Of a stretch of DNA of 64,000 nucleotides, positions 8,282 to 17,429 are shown piece after piece. The stretch spans positions 310,001-374,000 of the forward strand of contig NZ_JAPVOT010000002.1 of NCBI RefSeq assembly GCF_027257845.1, given 5' to 3'. Numbering within the stretch: the stretch's first letter is position 1; each line of letters opens with the position of its first letter. The stretch comes from Alteromonas sp. BMJM2 (lineage in GTDB: Bacteria; Pseudomonadota; Gammaproteobacteria; Enterobacterales; Alteromonadaceae). The position numbers and the translations under genes are program-made. The notes below the pieces were generated by a model, which was given only the letters and a program-made list of their open reading frames with translations, did not search any database and was not told the origin of the DNA.

Positions 8282-9376
8282 ATGAAATTCGCTGGGAAAC
8301 TCGTCATTTTATCTCTCGTAGTGCTTTTTTGTGGATGCGCTGCAAAAAACCACGTTGAGATTAACGCTCCTTCAACGTCGGTGATAAAGCGAGATGGCAC
8401 TGATGAACTTGTAGAGCGATTTAGCAACCTTTACGCTAACTTTCCAAGCTACCCAATTACGTGCACTACAAACTGCTATGCGCCTACGGACAAAATAGCG
8501 TGTGAAGGCGATATGGAAGACTGTGTCTATCGCGGTGACAACCCATCACTGGCTATCGATAGCGGTTTTACCGTTCGTTGGTTAGGACATGCTAGTTTTG
8601 TGGTGACAACCGAAGAAGGGCAACAGTTTCTTTTTGACCCCGTATTTGAACAATTTGATTGGCCGGTAAATTGGGCATTTAGATTAGCCGATGGCTTTTT
8701 TCGAACTCCTGCCTCAGCACTATCATCTCAAGAAATAGAGCAAACTGACGCCGTCATGTATTCCCACATTCACTACGATCATTTCAATAAAGCGGATATC
8801 GAGCACATTGGTAATATGCCCTCCTATTTAGTGCCACTAGGATTTGCTGAGCATTTTCCTACTGGCGGCTATAACATTACCGAAATGGCTTGGTATGCAA
8901 AAAAAGCACTCGGGAATACCACCATACACTTTGTTCCTGCCCATCATTTTAGCAGTCGTATAATGGTGCCCTTCTTGTATGAAGACAACGACAAGGCGCT
9001 ATGGGGTGGATGGGTGCTAGAGCGCAACGGTAAAACCTTGTTCTTTGCCGGCGACACAGGGTACTCAGCCCACTTTAAAGATATCGGCGACCGGTTTGGT
9101 AGTATAGACGTTTGCCTTCTTCCTATTGCCTCATACTATAGTGAGTCGTCTCCTAGATGGTATCGCAACGTGCACACCACGCCTGAGGATACGCTTGTGG
9201 CTGCAAAGGAATTGAACTGTGGCGTGGTTATTCCGTGGGGCTATGGCAATGCGAGTTGGCAAATGGGCGATAAAACCTCTCACTCGGCACTGTTTAGACT
9301 ATTAGAAATGGATAATCAATTAGACAACACCATCCCGCTGTATATTCTCAATGAGGGAGAACAGGTGACCTTGTAA
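8282..9376 (+). CDS. MBL-fold metallohydrolase, NAPE-PLD/RomA-like lipoprotein
   Basis: Zinc metallohydrolase of 364 residues with a lipoprotein-type signal (hydrophobic segment ending VVLFCGC), so probably membrane anchored and periplasmic. The metallo-beta-lactamase fold shows the strand VRWLGHASFVV, the metal motif SHIHYDH (HxHxDH), a later His in VPAHHFSS and the Asp in FFAGDTGYS. This arrangement matches the family that includes N-acyl-phosphatidylethanolamine phospholipase D and UlaG-like lactonases. The substrate is not known. The open frame begins 20 codons earlier at a GTG, but the ATG at 8282 has a GAGG ribosome site and starts a proper signal sequence. Confidence 0.8.
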   Translation: MKFAGKLVILSLVVLFCGCAAKNHVEINAPSTSVIKRDGTDELVERFSNLYANFPSYPITCTTNCYAPTDKIACEGDMEDCVYRGDNPSLAIDSGFTVRWLGHASFVVTTEEGQQFLFDPVFEQFDWPVNWAFRLADGFFRTPASALSSQEIEQTDAVMYSHIHYDHFNKADIEHIGNMPSYLVPLGFAEHFPTGGYNITEMAWYAKKALGNTTIHFVPAHHFSSRIMVPFLYEDNDKALWGGWVLERNGKTLFFAGDTGYSAHFKDIGDRFGSIDVCLLPIASYYSESSPRWYRNVHTTPEDTLVAAKELNCGVVIPWGYGNASWQMGDKTSHSALFRLLEMDNQLDNTIPLYILNEGEQVTL

Positions 9377-9450
9377 TGCCACCTACTTCTCAGAGCTGAT
9401 TCGCAGTTAAAGCGCTTTCGTTTGGTCTGAAATTCTTCCAGTAAACTTGG

Positions 9451-10092
9451 TCACACTCCAGTGTTCGCTATTTTTTTACACTTTAAGCGCCATTCGTCAT
9501 CAAGAACCGTCAGTGAAGACAGTGCTGCTGCCAGCGCTTTATCTGTTTTTGTATGTGTACACTGCATGAGTTCATGCACACTAACGGTGTTGTCCTGGCG
9601 TTCAATCAAACGCACCTCATCACCGGGATAAATAACGCCGGTTTTCAACACTCGGTAATACCAACCTGTGATGCCTCTTTCACCCACAAATCTGTCTAAA
9701 TTTGATATACCAAACCGTTGAGATATTTTGCTGCAGGGTGCTCTTGGAGCGCTCACCTGTAATTGAACTTCACCAAATTGCCAAATGTCGCCAATGAAAA
9801 CCGTTGCGTCGTCCATACCCTCAACACTCAGATTTTCACCTATGCTGCCAGGCACAAAGTCTCCCTCGGGGAAGTGTTTGCGAAGGGTAAAGTAGTTAGT
9901 GGGGTTATATTGATGCAGTACTTTCTCAGGACCACCGTGAAGCCGCTTGTTTGCCTGTAAATCTTCATCAGTTTTATCGGTATGCACAGTGAGTTGAGAC
10001 ACCGACTCTTTCACAATACTGCTGGGTGCACCCCTCGGCCCTAAAGGGCTTGGTTGACCTGCAAACAGTGCATTGACTTTACATTCTGACAT
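9451..10092 (-). CDS. yiiM: MOSC domain protein, YiiM-like
   Basis: Protein of 213 residues resembling E. coli YiiM (about 224). The MOSC core includes the family signature PGSIGENLSVEGMDD and the motif PRAPCSKISQRFG, whose Cys is the likely molybdenum cofactor ligand. YiiM-type proteins help detoxify N-hydroxylated purines such as 6-hydroxylaminopurine using molybdenum cofactor. The segment RLHGGPEKVLHQY is also typical. The C-terminal part after residue 150 holds the 3-alpha extension of the YiiM group. It is transcribed alone, convergent with the MBL-fold gene. Confidence 0.85.
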   Translation of the reverse strand: MSECKVNALFAGQPSPLGPRGAPSSIVKESVSQLTVHTDKTDEDLQANKRLHGGPEKVLHQYNPTNYFTLRKHFPEGDFVPGSIGENLSVEGMDDATVFIGDIWQFGEVQLQVSAPRAPCSKISQRFGISNLDRFVGERGITGWYYRVLKTGVIYPGDEVRLIERQDNTVSVHELMQCTHTKTDKALAAALSSLTVLDDEWRLKCKKIANTGV

Positions 10093-10225
10093 ACCGACTC
10101 CGCATTTTTGAAAAAACTTATTTTTTTCTTTAAACCTTTCTACTATAGGCTACGACTAAGGTTATAGCACTAACAAGTGCCACACTGACATTTTCTATCA
10201 CAGTGTACACAAAAAAGAGAGCGTC

Positions 10226-10709
10226 ATGGAGCAAGGCCATCAACGCATTTGTTGCGACTCAGCGATTTTTGCCGCTAAACCTCAAAGCGAGGTAATCGCT
10301 GACGTAAAAGCGGGCAGCAAATACGCTTTTAAGACCCTATACGAGCAACATATAGGGCGCGTTTATGCATTATGTTATCGTTTAACTGGCGATAAAGCCT
10401 AGCTGAAGATGCGTCGCAAGAAGTTTTTACTCAGCTATGGAGAAAAATTGGCAACTACGATGGCAATAGTCAATTTTCTACTTGGCTACACAGCGTGACG
10501 GCGAATGTCACTATTACCTATATGCGTAAGCTGCGCAGTTTGACATTGAGGCTCATGCTGGCGGCAACATCAAGAATAACATCAGCGATGATGAAGTGAA
10601 GAAACCGAAATACGATCCAAGTCTTTGGCTTCGCTTCATTCAAAACGGTGGCTCTGCAAGCGTTGACATTTCTACAGTGCACGGGCGAATTGAAGTAGAC
10701 GAAAAGTGA
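10226..10709 (+). pseudogene. Broken ECF sigma factor gene joined to the 3' end of a DUF4097-type gene
   Basis: From the ATG at 10226 a frame codes for a sigma-70 family N-terminus (YAFKTLYEQHIGRVYALCYR, region 2.1 type) and stops at TAG 10400-10402. Shifting by one base at about 10399 restores the sequence LAEDASQEVFTQLWRKI and FSTWLHSVTANV, the remainder of ECF region 2, so a one-base deletion has frameshifted it. Region 4 is missing. Instead, from about 10530 a third frame encodes GNIKNNISDDEV, then SASVDISTVHGRIEV and a TGA at 10707-10709. That resembles the C-terminus of beta-strand repeat proteins of the DUF4097 class often found in ECF operons. The simplest reading is an ECF sigma operon that lost its middle by deletion and then decayed. 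Confidence 0.75.
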
Positions 10710-10805
10710 ATAAGCTAGTGCATTTCTAATTCGTTTACTAGGTTGAATAATCAGATTTAGTCCGCATTTATTAATCATGATGTGGTTCGCTAAAAATCGA
10801 TAGAT

Positions 10806-10838
10806 AAAAAGCTGCTCATACAAAGGCAGCTTTTTTTT
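10806..10838 (+). terminator. Rho-independent terminator-like hairpin
   Basis: GCTGC (10811-10815) pairs with GCAGC (10826-10830), and the flanking A and T runs extend the stem; eight T follow. It probably ended the vanished ECF/DUF4097 operon. Confidence 0.7.
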
Positions 10839-11041
10839 GATACATATTAAGAGATAAACCGTACAGATTTTCTCTTCGCTCCCCCAGCTTTTCTTGAACT
10901 CAACGTCAAAGCGAAAAGGTTGTGTTAGATCAACACGTACTTAATAGCAGCAGTTATGATGAGAGCGAGTGTGAAAGCGAAGGTGATAGCAGTGATAGGT
11001 TGCAGGAAGCCACAATAGATTTAGACATAATGGAGACAACA

Positions 11042-11512
11042 GTGAAGATTATTGGACATGTTAAACGCTTTTGGAAATTTCATAGCCTTATTATAGGCGC
11101 GTTTGGCATTTGCGCACTAACGTTAGGTTGCGCTATCCACGAACCGTCCTTTTATGAGGGAACGTGGGTGATAACAGATACCTACCAAGATGAAAAAGGT
11201 AGCCAAAGCACGAGTAAGAGTCGCGTACTTGGAAGCTCCTTCACCTACTCGGCCACGTCCGCTCAGCTAGACCAATTTGCCTGTGAAGTGCCTGAATACA
11301 GCACTCAACGGTTAAGTTCAGATGACTTTTATTCCCAGTATAAGGTAGATCCGCAGCGTATTGGTTTTTCACGGGACGACGTCACTAAGATTGAACTAAC
11401 CTGTGCATCTGATGTTGCAACGTTAGGCAGAACACTGCTCATTCAGCAAAGTGATAACGCAGTCATACCCGCTAATGGAACGTTTTTTCGCTTAGAAAAA
11501 GCAACAATTTAA
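11042..11512 (+). CDS. Small putative lipoprotein of unknown function
   Basis: Hypothetical protein of 156 residues. The chosen GTG start follows a GGAG six bases upstream and gives a basic N-terminus, a hydrophobic segment (SLIIGAFGICALTLGC) and a plausible lipobox Cys. The mature part begins with a segment around YEGTWVITDTYQDEKG that could open a small beta-barrel or lipocalin-like domain, and two further Cys (in FACEVP and ELTCAS) could form a disulfide. The frame also extends upstream to a GTG at 10922 and an ATG at 11030, but the extra Ser/Asp/Glu-rich stretch would put the signal sequence inside the protein. No family is recognised. Confidence 0.6.
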   Translation: MKIIGHVKRFWKFHSLIIGAFGICALTLGCAIHEPSFYEGTWVITDTYQDEKGSQSTSKSRVLGSSFTYSATSAQLDQFACEVPEYSTQRLSSDDFYSQYKVDPQRIGFSRDDVTKIELTCASDVATLGRTLLIQQSDNAVIPANGTFFRLEKATI

Positions 11513-11760
11513 AAGCGGTATTCAACAATATGTGACCCTTTGTGTGCGCTAAGCAGCAACTCTGCTTACATTGTTTTCATGTGATTAAAATACAGAGCGT
11601 TAATACTGTTAAACAGTAGGCAGGCGTTATCACTATCGTCTTAAAACATCTGAATAAATATTGTCCTGTTGCGGAGAATGCGGCGTAAGTTTATTGAGAG
11701 ACGCGTGGTAAAAGCGCATAATAGTTCACTGTTTTTGTTTCATCACAATAGGTTTCACAC

Positions 11761-13146
11761 GTGGCTTCTCCTCCCCAAGGCGATAAGAATATAGAAAAAT
11801 TGAAGGTTCCTCCTCACAGTATAGAGGCGGAGCAGTCTGTTTTAGGCAGTATGCTTATCGATCCAGAGAGTTGGGATAAAGTAGCGGAACTTGTCACTGA
11901 GACAGATTTCTACAATCGTTCGCATCAAATTATATTTAAAGCCATCACTCGTCTCTTAAATATAAGTAATCCCATCGATCTCATTACCGTATCTGAAGAG
12001 CTAGAAAAGCACGATCAGCTTGAAGATGCAGGTGGGTTTGCCTATCTCGGTGAGCTGGCGAAAAACACACCGAGTTCAGCTAACGTGGTTTCCTATGCTC
12101 AAATTATTAGCGAGCGTGCGATTACCAGAGAACTTATAGGTGTTGCTCATGAGATTGCAGAGATTGGCTATAATCCAGAGGGCCGAGACAGTGCTGATAT
12201 TCTCGATTTGGCAGAAAGTCGTGTGTTTGAAATTGCCGAACGCCGGACTGGTGAAAATGAAGGCCCTCGTAATGTTGAGTCTGTACTAGGCAAAACCATT
12301 GACCGTCTTGAAGAGTTAGTTAAAACGAATAAAGAGGTCACTGGTGTAACAACAGGGTTTACCGATTTAGATAAAAAGACCAGTGGTTTGCAGCCTTCAG
12401 ATTTAATTATAGTTGCCGCGAGACCATCAATGGGTAAAACCACGTTTGCAATGAACCTAGTCGAAAACGCCATGATGGCAGAAGAGAAGCCGGTTTTAGT
12501 ATTCAGTCTGGAAATGCCCTCTGAACAAATTATGATGCGTATGCTCGCATCGCTAAGTCGTGTTGACCAAACCAAAATTAGAACCGCACAGTTGGATGAT
12601 GAAGATTGGGCGAGAATTTCAAATACGATGGCGATGTTAAAAGATAAAGATCGCCTCTTTGTTGATGATTCTTCCGGCCTAACCCCTATGGATGTGCGCA
12701 GTAGAGCAAGAAAACTTGCGAGAGAGCGCGGCGGCATCAGCCTAATTATGATTGATTACCTTCAGCTTATGCGGGTTCCCTCATTAAGTGAAAATCGTAC
12801 TCTTGAAATTGCGGAGATATCACGCTCACTTAAAGCGCTAGCAAAAGAGCTAGAGGTACCGGTAGTGGCCTTATCTCAGCTTAACCGTACCCTAGAGCAA
12901 CGAGCTGACAAGCGACCGGTTAACTCGGACTTACGTGAATCAGGCTCTATCGAGCAGGATGCAGACTTAATTATGTTTATCTATCGTGATGAGGTGTATC
13001 ACGAAAACAGTGAAGACAAAGGTATTGCAGAAATTATTATTGGTAAGCAGCGTAACGGGCCTATTGGTACATCTCGACTTACTTTCCAAGGCCAGTTCTC
13101 GCGCTTCGACAATTACGCAGGACCGGCAATGGCGGACGAGTATTAG
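11761..13146 (+). CDS. dnaB: Replicative DNA helicase DnaB
   Basis: Hexameric 5'-3' helicase of the replication fork, 461 residues, against 471 in E. coli. The N-terminal primase-interacting domain begins around VPPHSIEAEQSVLGSMLID. The RecA-like C-terminal domain carries Walker A (AARPSMGKTTFAMN), Walker B (LIMIDYLQLM), the SLEMP segment and the arginine-finger region near KQRNGPIGT. Start is GTG, with only a weak ribosome site. It stands alone between a lipoprotein gene and an outer-membrane protein gene, and shares its terminator with the convergent neighbour. Confidence 0.98.
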   Translation: MASPPQGDKNIEKLKVPPHSIEAEQSVLGSMLIDPESWDKVAELVTETDFYNRSHQIIFKAITRLLNISNPIDLITVSEELEKHDQLEDAGGFAYLGELAKNTPSSANVVSYAQIISERAITRELIGVAHEIAEIGYNPEGRDSADILDLAESRVFEIAERRTGENEGPRNVESVLGKTIDRLEELVKTNKEVTGVTTGFTDLDKKTSGLQPSDLIIVAARPSMGKTTFAMNLVENAMMAEEKPVLVFSLEMPSEQIMMRMLASLSRVDQTKIRTAQLDDEDWARISNTMAMLKDKDRLFVDDSSGLTPMDVRSRARKLARERGGISLIMIDYLQLMRVPSLSENRTLEIAEISRSLKALAKELEVPVVALSQLNRTLEQRADKRPVNSDLRESGSIEQDADLIMFIYRDEVYHENSEDKGIAEIIIGKQRNGPIGTSRLTFQGQFSRFDNYAGPAMADEY

Positions 13147-13210
13147 TGTTAGCTAGCAAAGTTATCCTCCTCACCAGCTAATAAAAATCAGCTGTAAAAA
13201 ATCTAGACAC

Positions 13211-13236
13211 AAAAAAGGCGCCTTAGGCGCCTTTTT
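13211..13236. terminator. Bidirectional terminator between dnaB and the OmpA-type gene
   Basis: Perfect stem GGCGCC/GGCGCC around TTA, preceded by six A and followed by five T, so it can work for both converging genes. Confidence 0.9.
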
Positions 13237-13254
13237 GCGTTAGCTAGCTAAGAA

Positions 13255-14460
13255 TTACTTCTCTTCAGCTACTTTAACAGTGTCTTTAACTGTCACTGAT
13301 ATGCGACGGTTTACACGGTGAGCTTCAGCGTTGCGAGAATTGTCAAGCAACTGAGTTTCTCCGTAGCCAACTGTGTCTAAGCGAGTAGAATCGATACCAT
13401 ACATATCAACCATTACGTCTTTGAAGTTCGCAGCACGACGCTCAGATAGGTCCATATTGTAAGACTCAGTACCTGGGGCAGAAGTGTGGCCTTCAATTAC
13501 CGCTGTAGTAGAAGGGTACTGCTTCATGAAAGCTGCAAATTCTGAAATCTCAGGATCTTTAGGCATTTTCACCACGGCACTTTCATTGTCGAAAAGAACA
13601 CGTAGTGTAATCTCTACCGTTTCTTCGTCAAAAACAGTACAGCCTTTCGCGTCAACTTTTACGCCAGCTTCTGTATCTGGGCACATATCTTTGCTATCAA
13701 CAACACCGTCGTTGTCTGCATCTTTGATTGCACAACCCATTGCATCTACTTGCGTACCTGCTGGAGTATTTGGACACTGATCAACGCTGTTCATTACGCC
13801 GTCGTTATCATTGTCTACAGAGCAACCTGTTGCATCAACGCGAACGCCGGCAGGTGTCATAGGGCACTGGTCTTTACCGTTTACAACGCCGTCGTTGTCG
13901 CTGTCCATTGGCGCTGCAGGCGTGCTTTTACCGAATGGTACTGCAATACCTACTTTAACGCTGTAGTCGTTATAGTCTTCGCCAAAGTCGTGGTAAGCGG
14001 CAATTTCTGTGATAAGTCTTACAGACTCATGTACGTTCCAGTGCTTACCAATACCGATGTTACCTTGAGTCGTCGATACACCTACTGATTGGCGCTTAAC
14101 ACCAGCAAATAAGAACCACGCGTCATCAGGCATAAAGTACATCGCATCAACGCCAACCATCTCACCGTCTGCGTCATTTGCAGGGATGCCGGCTGCATTA
14201 TCTAATTCTAAATCAGTGATCTCTACGCGAGCTGCCCAGCTTTGTGTGAAACGAAAGCCGTATTCTAGTGAAAGGCCTTGACCCTTATCGTACGTTCCGC
14301 CTTCAGTGAGTGACAAAGGGCGAGATTCGTCGGCATTGTAGTACATGCCTGAAAGACCAATCCAGTGCTTGTAATCTGGTTCTGAAGATTCTTGTGCAAA
14401 CGCATTTGTTGAAGCCATTACAGCAAGAGATAGCGCTGCTAATTTTAAGTTGTGTTTCAT
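13255..14460 (-). CDS. OmpA family outer-membrane protein with thrombospondin type 3 repeats
   Basis: Outer-membrane protein of 401 residues. A signal peptide (MKHNLKLAALSLAVMASTNAFA) leads to an N-terminal beta-barrel domain (about 25-190). Next come three calcium-binding TSP3-type repeats of about 30 residues, each with a DxDNDGV core followed by a CP-T-GV-VD--GC pattern. The C-terminal OmpA peptidoglycan-binding domain (about 280-390) includes VIEGHTSAPGTESYNMDLSERRA and RVNRRISV. It resembles OprF-like porins that anchor the outer membrane to the cell wall. The ATG at 14460 follows AGGA at proper spacing, better than the GTG six bases upstream. Confidence 0.92.
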   Translation of the reverse strand: MKHNLKLAALSLAVMASTNAFAQESSEPDYKHWIGLSGMYYNADESRPLSLTEGGTYDKGQGLSLEYGFRFTQSWAARVEITDLELDNAAGIPANDADGEMVGVDAMYFMPDDAWFLFAGVKRQSVGVSTTQGNIGIGKHWNVHESVRLITEIAAYHDFGEDYNDYSVKVGIAVPFGKSTPAAPMDSDNDGVVNGKDQCPMTPAGVRVDATGCSVDNDNDGVMNSVDQCPNTPAGTQVDAMGCAIKDADNDGVVDSKDMCPDTEAGVKVDAKGCTVFDEETVEITLRVLFDNESAVVKMPKDPEISEFAAFMKQYPSTTAVIEGHTSAPGTESYNMDLSERRAANFKDVMVDMYGIDSTRLDTVGYGETQLLDNSRNAEAHRVNRRISVTVKDTVKVAEEK

Positions 14461-14579
14461 AGTCACATCCTGTTTAACGTTGAGTGATTATCAAGTTGAT
14501 AATTATAGTTGTGCTTGCGAACTTAGTTTTGAACTAGTTTCCTAGATCAAAGCACAAAGCATGCCATTTATTATGCGGG

Positions 14580-15047
14580 CTAAGCTGCTGTCCCTTGTAG
14601 TGTGGCAATAATAGTGCGTCTTCCACCGCTGTCGCGGTGCTCGCCGAGCATGATACCTTGCCACGTTCCAAGTGCAAGTTTTCCTTGCTGTACGGGGACA
14701 GTTATTTCGCATCCTAAAAGGCTAGATTTAATGTGGGCTGGCATATCATCGCTGCCCTCGAAGGTATGCCTAAAATAAGGCGTGTCTTCCCTTACGCTGT
14801 GGTTAAGGTAAGATTCCAAATCTTGGCGAACCGTTGGATCGGCATTTTCGTTCACCGTGAGGCTTGCACTTGTGTGTTGTAACCATAAGTGTAGTAAGCC
14901 AACTTCAACAATTTGGAGTGAAGGAATGGCCTCTACAATACGATCGGTAATGAGGTGAAAGCCTCGTTGATAGGAAGGCAGTGTAATTTTTTCAGACTGC
15001 CAGACGTTATTTGTCAAAGCAGATTTCCAAATGAGCGAGTCCTTCAT
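14580..15047 (-). CDS. yjbQ: YjbQ family protein (UPF0047)
   Basis: Protein of up to 155 residues; the E. coli homologue has 138. Diagnostic segments are LLHLWLQHTSASLTVNENADPTVRQD, DDMPAHIKSSLLG and LGTWQGIMLGEHRDSGGRRTI, with the conserved His, Asp and Glu of the family active site. The family shows thiamin-phosphate synthase-like activity in vitro; its real role is unclear. Starting at the ATG at 15047 gives about 14 extra N-terminal residues and a 41-base overlap with the preceding gene. A TTG at 15017 would give the family length and a smaller overlap, so the start is uncertain. Third gene of the zur/cheX-like/yjbQ operon. Confidence 0.88.
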   Translation of the reverse strand: MKDSLIWKSALTNNVWQSEKITLPSYQRGFHLITDRIVEAIPSLQIVEVGLLHLWLQHTSASLTVNENADPTVRQDLESYLNHSVREDTPYFRHTFEGSDDMPAHIKSSLLGCEITVPVQQGKLALGTWQGIMLGEHRDSGGRRTIIATLQGTAA

Positions 15048-15471
15048 CGCACATAAAGGGAAGAATAATCTTCGCGCCGTCCACCTGATGGCTTATCGTG
15101 TGCTGATGGCCAGACACTACAATAGGTGTTGCCATGCCAAACTCGTATCCTCGTTCGGCAAGATCCCGTTTGGCATTCCCGCATATCATATTGGTGACTT
15201 CACCAACCATATCGGCAACTTCGGCATCAAGTTTCTCAGGCCGCTCTCCCACCATGCGCTCCATGATAGTGAGTGCTAGCGCTTCATCAAACGTAATCGA
15301 CATAGAGCCCCTTACGTTTGGACCTACCATACCGATAAGTCCTGACACATCACCTTTGGCCACGTCGCTTTGTTTTTTCTTTGGTTTGCCCGGTGTAAGT
15401 TTGGTCTGCGCCATTGTTTCCATTACGTTGAGTAAACCGCCGATAAACGGATTTACAAAATCAGCATTCAT
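15007..15471 (-). CDS. CheX-like chemotaxis phosphatase domain protein
   Basis: Protein of 154 residues with the CheX/CheC-like fold. It starts MNADFVNPFIGGLLNVMETM, contains GMVGPNVRGSMSITFDEALAL and the E-x2-N type active motif in VGEVTNMICGNAKRDL. CheX-type proteins dephosphorylate CheY-P. Here it lies in a non-chemotaxis operon, so the target response regulator is unknown. The ATG at 15471 has an ideal AAGGAG eight bases away, which lies inside the end of zur; the two genes overlap by 11 bases. Confidence 0.85.
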   Translation of the reverse strand: MNADFVNPFIGGLLNVMETMAQTKLTPGKPKKKQSDVAKGDVSGLIGMVGPNVRGSMSITFDEALALTIMERMVGERPEKLDAEVADMVGEVTNMICGNAKRDLAERGYEFGMATPIVVSGHQHTISHQVDGAKIILPFMCDEGLAHLEICFDK

Positions 15472-15934
15472 GTACTTGCTCCTTAAGTGAGGAATCTTCC
15501 GTTTTTTGACATTCTGCGCAAAGTCCATGTGCTTCAATAGTTTGTTTAGAAACGCGAAAGCCGTGGGCCTCAGCTTGGCTATCAAGCGTGTCCTTCAGTC
15601 CTTCAGATTGAATCTCTGCCACATCGCCACAGCTATCACATATTAGAAATTGAACCGGGTGATTACACCCAAAATGATAACAGGCAACAAAGGCATTAGT
15701 AGATTCTAGTCGATGAATAAATCCGAAATCGAGTAAAAAGTCTAATGCTCGATACACAGTTGCTGGCTTAGCACTAGACTCTGTTTCTTTTAACGAGTCG
15801 AGTAGCTCATAGGCACCCATCGGACCATGTTTAGCGAGCAGTATTTCATACACTTTCTCTCGCAATGGCGTAAACCTAGCACCGCGCTGTTCGCAGTAGG
15901 CACGCGCTTTGTGAATTAGTGTCGTATTATTCAT
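15461..15934 (-). CDS. zur: Fur family zinc uptake regulator Zur
   Basis: Metal-dependent repressor of 157 residues. The winged-helix domain (about 10-90) includes RFTPLREKVYEILL and SSAKPATVYRALDFLLDFGFIHRLES. The C-terminal dimerisation domain holds the structural zinc CxxC pairs ICDSCGD and LCAEC and the metal-site His residues around CYHFGCNHPVQF. Length and motifs fit Zur rather than Fur. It would repress zinc uptake genes when zinc is ample. It is the first gene of an overlapping three-gene operon; no convincing Zur box was seen at its own promoter. Confidence 0.88.
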   Translation of the reverse strand: MNNTTLIHKARAYCEQRGARFTPLREKVYEILLAKHGPMGAYELLDSLKETESSAKPATVYRALDFLLDFGFIHRLESTNAFVACYHFGCNHPVQFLICDSCGDVAEIQSEGLKDTLDSQAEAHGFRVSKQTIEAHGLCAECQKTEDSSLKEQVHEC

Positions 15935-16595
15935 GTATCGCTACCGTTAACTCGGCCTTCATATTTATAAACTGGCCATTTATTAGGCTGTTAAAAAGTC
16001 TACTTTTAACAATATTACAAGGTACTGTGGGTCAATCTTTTCTCGCGCGTCTTTGAGAGTAAAGATCGGATCGACCTAAAAGTACCTCGTTTCAGAATCT
16101 TTTAATTTAATACTAGTCTACTTACTATCTCGGTGAATATATCATCGTGTAGAAAAAGCAGGGTGTATGTAAATTTTAGTCAGTGTCTTTTAAGCGCAAT
16201 TGTTATCAAGGACGTTATATACGCAGATACAGTGTTTACGAAACCATCCAGTCGGGGATCGCACTTTGTGAAAATAAATTCATCTCATCTGAACGTTTAT
16301 TCTGAGCTAAATAACTTCAATACTGCACCGTAACACAACGACGTAAAACTTGGCCTTTACCTGACTTTGTCAAAACGCGTTGTTGGCAGTATAACACTGT
16401 GCTATTACGACACAAATGCCAAGGCTATTTTATCCGCAATTATCCACCATAATGTGAATCATTAAGTCGAATAGTATGCGTACTTTCGTTTATGCTGTGC
16501 AGAGAATGCCTGCATTTCGTTAAGAATCAGCAGTAAAGATTTCTGTTTGTGGAATAAAAACACAGAGTATTAAATAATAAGAAGGCAGCAAACCT
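15935..16595. other. 660-base intergenic region between zur and nudC
   Basis: No convincing gene. It holds an imperfect inverted repeat at 15990-16010 (arms GTTAAAA/TTTTAAC) about 56 bases upstream of the zur start, which could be an operator or hairpin. One 66-codon open frame at 16133-16333 lacks a ribosome site and recognisable features. The region is AT-rich and must contain the divergent promoters of zur and nudC. Confidence 0.6.
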
Positions 16596-17429
16596 ATGAT
16601 GATTAATTTATCTGGTACTGAAATCAGTAAGCGCAGGGCAATATGGGTAATCTTTAGCCGTGAAAAAATTGTGGTGCGAGAGAACGATCCTATACTGCCT
16701 GAAGCGCATTTTGAGGAGCTTTCGTTTCTCGCATCGTATCACGAAGACGTGCATGAATTGCCTCCTCTTAATGATGCTGCTGTAACCGAAGCGCCCATAT
16801 ACGTGGTCGACCTTGGTTCTGAACACATTGAAACTGCTGGCTGGGAACGAGTTTCACTGCGTCAGCTTCTATTTACACAACAAAATATAGCGTTTTCTGT
16901 GCTAGGTCGAGCTTGGCAATATATCCATTTTTTACGAACCCACAAGTTTTGCGGGCAGTGTGGCGCTGAAATGGAGCGTGTAAACTGGGAGATGGCCATG
17001 CAATGCCATCGCTGTAAGCATCGCACGTATCCACGAGTATCGCCCTGTATCATCGTTGCCATTCACAATGGAGAAAAGCTGTTATTGGCCAAAGGGGTCA
17101 GACACAAAGAAGCAAATATGTACTCTACGCTGGCTGGGTTTGTGGAAAGCGGCGAGAGCCTTGAAGAAGCCGTTCACAGAGAAGTTTTCGAAGAAGTTGG
17201 GGTAAAGGTAAAAAATCTACGTTACTTCAATAGTCAGCCGTGGCCATTCCCTCATTCATTAATGGTTGGGTTTATCGCCGAATACGACGGTGGCGATATC
17301 GTGTGCCAAGAAAATGAAATAGACGATGCTCAATGGTTTGACGTCGATGCGCTACCCAATATACCGCCTAAGGTCTCAATAGCTGGACAGCTTATTGCAG
17401 AAACCTTGTCGTTGATAGGCGAAAAATAA
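16596..17429 (+). CDS. nudC: NADH pyrophosphatase / NAD-cap decapping enzyme NudC
   Basis: Nudix hydrolase of 277 residues, against 257 in E. coli, cleaving NAD(H) to NMN(H) and AMP and able to remove NAD caps from RNA. It has the four-Cys zinc ribbon (FCGQCG and CHRCKH), the Nudix box GFVESGESLEEAVHREVFEE and the NudC-specific motif SQPWPFPHS that recognises the nicotinamide. The start ATG is doubled (16596 and 16599). The last codons overlap a direct repeat that continues past the stop. Confidence 0.95.
   Translation: MMINLSGTEISKRRAIWVIFSREKIVVRENDPILPEAHFEELSFLASYHEDVHELPPLNDAAVTEAPIYVVDLGSEHIETAGWERVSLRQLLFTQQNIAFSVLGRAWQYIHFLRTHKFCGQCGAEMERVNWEMAMQCHRCKHRTYPRVSPCIIVAIHNGEKLLLAKGVRHKEANMYSTLAGFVESGESLEEAVHREVFEEVGVKVKNLRYFNSQPWPFPHSLMVGFIAEYDGGDIVCQENEIDDAQWFDVDALPNIPPKVSIAGQLIAETLSLIGEK

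Noticed and set aside
12168-12737. 189-codon open frame antisense to dnaB
   Set aside because: It mirrors the coding strand of a fully conserved gene, has no ribosome site and no recognisable domain.
13660-13920. DNA repeat inside the OmpA-type gene
   Set aside because: It is explained by the three protein-level TSP3 repeats and not an independent element.
16133-16333. 66-codon open frame between zur and nudC
   Set aside because: No ribosome binding site, no hydrophobic or motif pattern, AT-rich background.
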